Assembly (NCBI GenBank): GCA_015231265.1
Contig: JADGBX010000004.1
Location: 1-64,000 of the forward strand
Source of the DNA: Magnetococcales bacterium
Lineage (GTDB): Bacteria; Pseudomonadota; Magnetococcia; Magnetococcales; JADGBX01
Direction: 5' to 3'
DNA: 64,000 bases
A program made the position numbers and the translations under genes. The stretch's first letter is position 1. Each line of letters starts with the position of its first letter. This document shows, piece after piece, positions 62,079 through 64,000 of this stretch. The notes under the pieces were generated by a model that did not search any database, was not told where the DNA came from, and worked only from the letters and a program-made list of their open reading frames with translations.

Positions 62079-63485
62079 GTGCCAGTCACTCTTTGGATCG
62101 ACGGATTGATCTCAGAAGATGATCCCCCTCTGAAACAGAGTGCCCCTTCACTTTTTGGTCTCATGGCACGTGGCTCAGGGGGATTCGTCTCCACACCCTG
62201 GCCTAAAACTCAGCATCCCGTAACAGTGACTGACTTGGGTGGAGAGAAAGAGCGCTCTATTACTGAAGAGGATTCCTCTTCCCTAACTCGTCTCGATCTT
62301 GCAGATCGACATCTACCTCTCTTATCTCTACTAGGACTCCTGCATTCGGATCAGGAAGCCCTGTTCTGTCCTGCACAACACTCTGCTTCACCCCTCCCCT
62401 CCTCTGCCTCGACATCACCTAACAACGCTGAAACAAACGTTGCGTTGATTCCTGTCCCCGGGATTTCGGAGGGGTACTTCGCTGCAGTGGATCACTTTGG
62501 TCCAGATGGGGTGGATAGATCCCGTGTTTGGGGCCTGATGACCTTCACTCACCTGATGCCGAAGAAGGATCGCCTTCTCTTTGTCTCTCCCCACCGTACC
62601 GGGCTCAATGCTGAAGAGATGGTAGAGATTATTGAGGCACTTCGGGAGGAGTTTGCAACAGAAGGGTGGTCCATATTACCGTTGGATGCCACACGCTGCC
62701 TCATTGCGCTCCCAATCGGTAAAACAGGCTCGAATTCACCCCCATTTCGTGTTGGCACCATACCACCAGAGAGAATGGAAGGTCGATCGATCAGACCCTG
62801 GATGCCAGTGGGACCAGATGCATCCACGTTGCACCAATTGATGACCATAGGACAGCTTCTCCTGGCACGCCACCCTCTGAATACCACACGCACCCTATCC
62901 GGTCGCCTTCCTCTGAACAGTCCGTGGATTTGGGGGATTTCAGCATCTCCTTTTCCATTGGCAGAGACAAAAGAGGGAAACAAAGCTCCCGACTCTCGCA
63001 ATGGATCACTTTGGTCCTCATCTCCTGTTGTCCGTGGAGCCGGTGCGCTTGCAGGGTTTGCGACCCAAGCGTTATCGTCGGAGTTTCCCTCTGCTAATCA
63101 GGATGAAACGCGCAACCTTCTTAACACGCTTTCGTCGCGCATTGAGCACAACCCTAAGGAGATTCACCTCCTTCATCTCCAAACCCCAGCCCATCTCGCA
63201 CGCCATGGATTGCACAATGAGAGACTGGAAATCGTATCACTCTTGGATAGCACTGTGATTGCTCCACTGGCTGAGATGCTACATAAACACTCTCAACCTC
63301 TTGTGATTACTGATGGTCTTCCTCTTAACAAGGATGGAACGACCCGTACTGAACCGCTGCTTTGGGTTGCAGCCCAGGGAAAAGAGTTACTCCCCAAACG
63401 CCGGTTCTGGCCAGTGGGAAACAGCCTGCCCAAAGAACAGATGTCCCTGCGGGATTTCGTTTCACGCTGGCTGACAGGTGAATGA
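62079..63485 (+). CDS. Degenerate phosphoglycerate-mutase-like (ApgM/RpfE-type) protein
   Basis: A 468-residue protein of the alkaline-phosphatase superfamily that looks like a degenerate ApgM-type phosphoglycerate mutase. Residues 160-300 read SRVWGLMTFTHLMPKKDRLLFVSPHRTGL and LPLNSPWIWGIS, matching the NSxWxWG block of that family. The later segment IHLLHLQTPAHLARHGLHNERLEIVSLLDSTVIAPLAEML corresponds to the metal-binding VHVEAPDEAGHEG region of ApgM, but the acidic and histidine ligands are mostly missing, and the N-terminal Asp-Gly-Cys/Met nucleophile region is not recognisable. It is therefore likely non-catalytic or altered. Its place between hom and recJ is shared by RpfE-type proteins, whose function is poorly known. 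Confidence 0.6.
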   Translation: MPVTLWIDGLISEDDPPLKQSAPSLFGLMARGSGGFVSTPWPKTQHPVTVTDLGGEKERSITEEDSSSLTRLDLADRHLPLLSLLGLLHSDQEALFCPAQHSASPLPSSASTSPNNAETNVALIPVPGISEGYFAAVDHFGPDGVDRSRVWGLMTFTHLMPKKDRLLFVSPHRTGLNAEEMVEIIEALREEFATEGWSILPLDATRCLIALPIGKTGSNSPPFRVGTIPPERMEGRSIRPWMPVGPDASTLHQLMTIGQLLLARHPLNTTRTLSGRLPLNSPWIWGISASPFPLAETKEGNKAPDSRNGSLWSSSPVVRGAGALAGFATQALSSEFPSANQDETRNLLNTLSSRIEHNPKEIHLLHLQTPAHLARHGLHNERLEIVSLLDSTVIAPLAEMLHKHSQPLVITDGLPLNKDGTTRTEPLLWVAAQGKELLPKRRFWPVGNSLPKEQMSLRDFVSRWLTGE

Positions 63486-63492
63486 GGTGAGC

Positions 63493-64000
63493 ATGGATAC
63501 ACTTTTCTCAACTCTGTCCTTGAAGGGAAGAGTCTGGAAAGCGCGAGCACTACCCGGTCAGGAACACAATCGCTTGGCCGATAAACTTGGTCTCAGTCCT
63601 GGACTGGCGCCCATGTTGGCGCATCGCAGAATCGATGATCAAGAGAGTGCTGGACTGTTCTTCCACCCAACTCTCAAGCAGCTTCCTGACCCTCATGATC
63701 TTAAAGACATGCAACGGGCGGTGCGGCGTGTAATTGAAGCACTGGAGAACAAGCAGTCCATCGCAGTCTTTGGTGACTATGATGTGGATGGAACAACCTC
63801 ATCTGCTCTAATGGCACGCTATTTCCGCGCGCTCGGGGTTACCATCCGGATCTATATCCCCAACCGTCTGACTGAGGGGTATGGCCCTAATGCCGACGCT
63901 ATTAGACTTCTCAAAGAAGAGGGTACCGATCTACTGCTAACCGTAGATTGCGGTATCACCTCTTTTGATGAGTTGGAACTCGCCTCTGAACTGGGCATGG
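63493..64000 (+). CDS. recJ: Single-stranded-DNA-specific exonuclease RecJ (partial, 5' end)
   Basis: The gene begins at ATG 63493 after GAGGTGAG and runs off the right edge, so about 169 residues are seen. The DHH-family motif I is AVFGDYDVDGTTSSALMARYF, followed by IYIPNRLTEGYGPNADAI and LLLTVDCGIT. RecJ degrades single-stranded DNA 5' to 3' in recombination and mismatch repair. The upstream part (LADKLGLSPGLAPMLAHRRIDD) is the usual N terminus. It starts 7 bases after the mutase-like gene, so the two are probably cotranscribed. Confidence 0.93.
   Translation, partial: MDTLFSTLSLKGRVWKARALPGQEHNRLADKLGLSPGLAPMLAHRRIDDQESAGLFFHPTLKQLPDPHDLKDMQRAVRRVIEALENKQSIAVFGDYDVDGTTSSALMARYFRALGVTIRIYIPNRLTEGYGPNADAIRLLKEEGTDLLLTVDCGITSFDELELASELGM

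Overview
The window reads as a dense, chromosomal piece of a Gram-negative proteobacterium. Most of it is housekeeping genes at about 50% G+C, with short gaps and good Shine-Dalgarno sites. There is no rRNA, tRNA, CRISPR array, transposase or phage module that I can see. The organism has a cytochrome bc1 complex, an outer membrane (LptE, a beta-barrel protein, a LolA-like protein), Tat-exported redox proteins, GapR (a nucleoid protein best known from Alphaproteobacteria) and a succinate dehydrogenase whose anchor subunit is the heterodisulfide-reductase-like SdhE rather than cytochrome b-type SdhCD. This mixture suggests a deep or atypical proteobacterial lineage; Magnetococcia-like is my best guess, held with low confidence because no ribosomal marker is present.

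Layout. 1-4281: a truncated PEP/pyruvate-binding-type protein, two tandem RatA/COQ10-like START proteins, a DsbA-like thiol oxidoreductase and TrmL. 4424-7262: petABC (bc1 complex) with its own promoter and terminator. 7310-10481: a two-gene unit encoding a FAAL-SGNH-carrier protein fusion and a methyltransferase, closed by a terminator. 10504-17115: class I fumarase, an isoprenylcysteine-methyltransferase-like membrane protein, a HAD-IIA phosphatase, a LysR regulator and a PabB-PabC fusion. 17260-20886: sdhABE. 21420-25567: leuS-lptE-holA. 25691-33627: a DHH phosphoesterase, RlmKL, a SulP anion transporter, and a DASS transporter with a double universal stress protein. 34033-39741: GapR, a large coiled-coil protein with CheZ/MCP-like features, HtpG, and a possible DNA-binding protein with one membrane span.

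39753-44559 is a four-gene operon on the minus strand: a Tat-exported aldo/keto reductase with a ferredoxin-like tail, a DUF6599-type protein, a Tat-exported DUF362-type protein, and a polyferredoxin that looks like a NapH membrane domain joined to a NapG-like domain. Together they look like an undescribed membrane/periplasmic electron-transfer module. 45092-51582 holds a CZB-GGDEF diguanylate cyclase, a conserved protein of unknown function, CheV, a pentapeptide-repeat lipoprotein, a small Cys-rich protein and a SixA-type phosphatase. 51813-53250 is an M20 peptidase gene with an intrinsic terminator just in front of its start codon, so transcription is probably attenuated. 53304-59218 is an envelope transport cluster: a TetR regulator behind two near-identical palindromic operators, an RND/MMPL transporter, a LolA-like protein, a SPOR-like protein and an outer-membrane barrel. 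59305-64000: alaC, hom, a degenerate phosphoglycerate-mutase-like protein and the start of recJ.

The strongest candidates for new biology are the four-gene redox operon, the FAAL-SGNH-carrier fusion with its methyltransferase, and the TetR-RND-LolA-barrel cluster. The leader terminator of the peptidase gene is the best regulatory observation. All assignments are by eye from motifs; no database search was possible.
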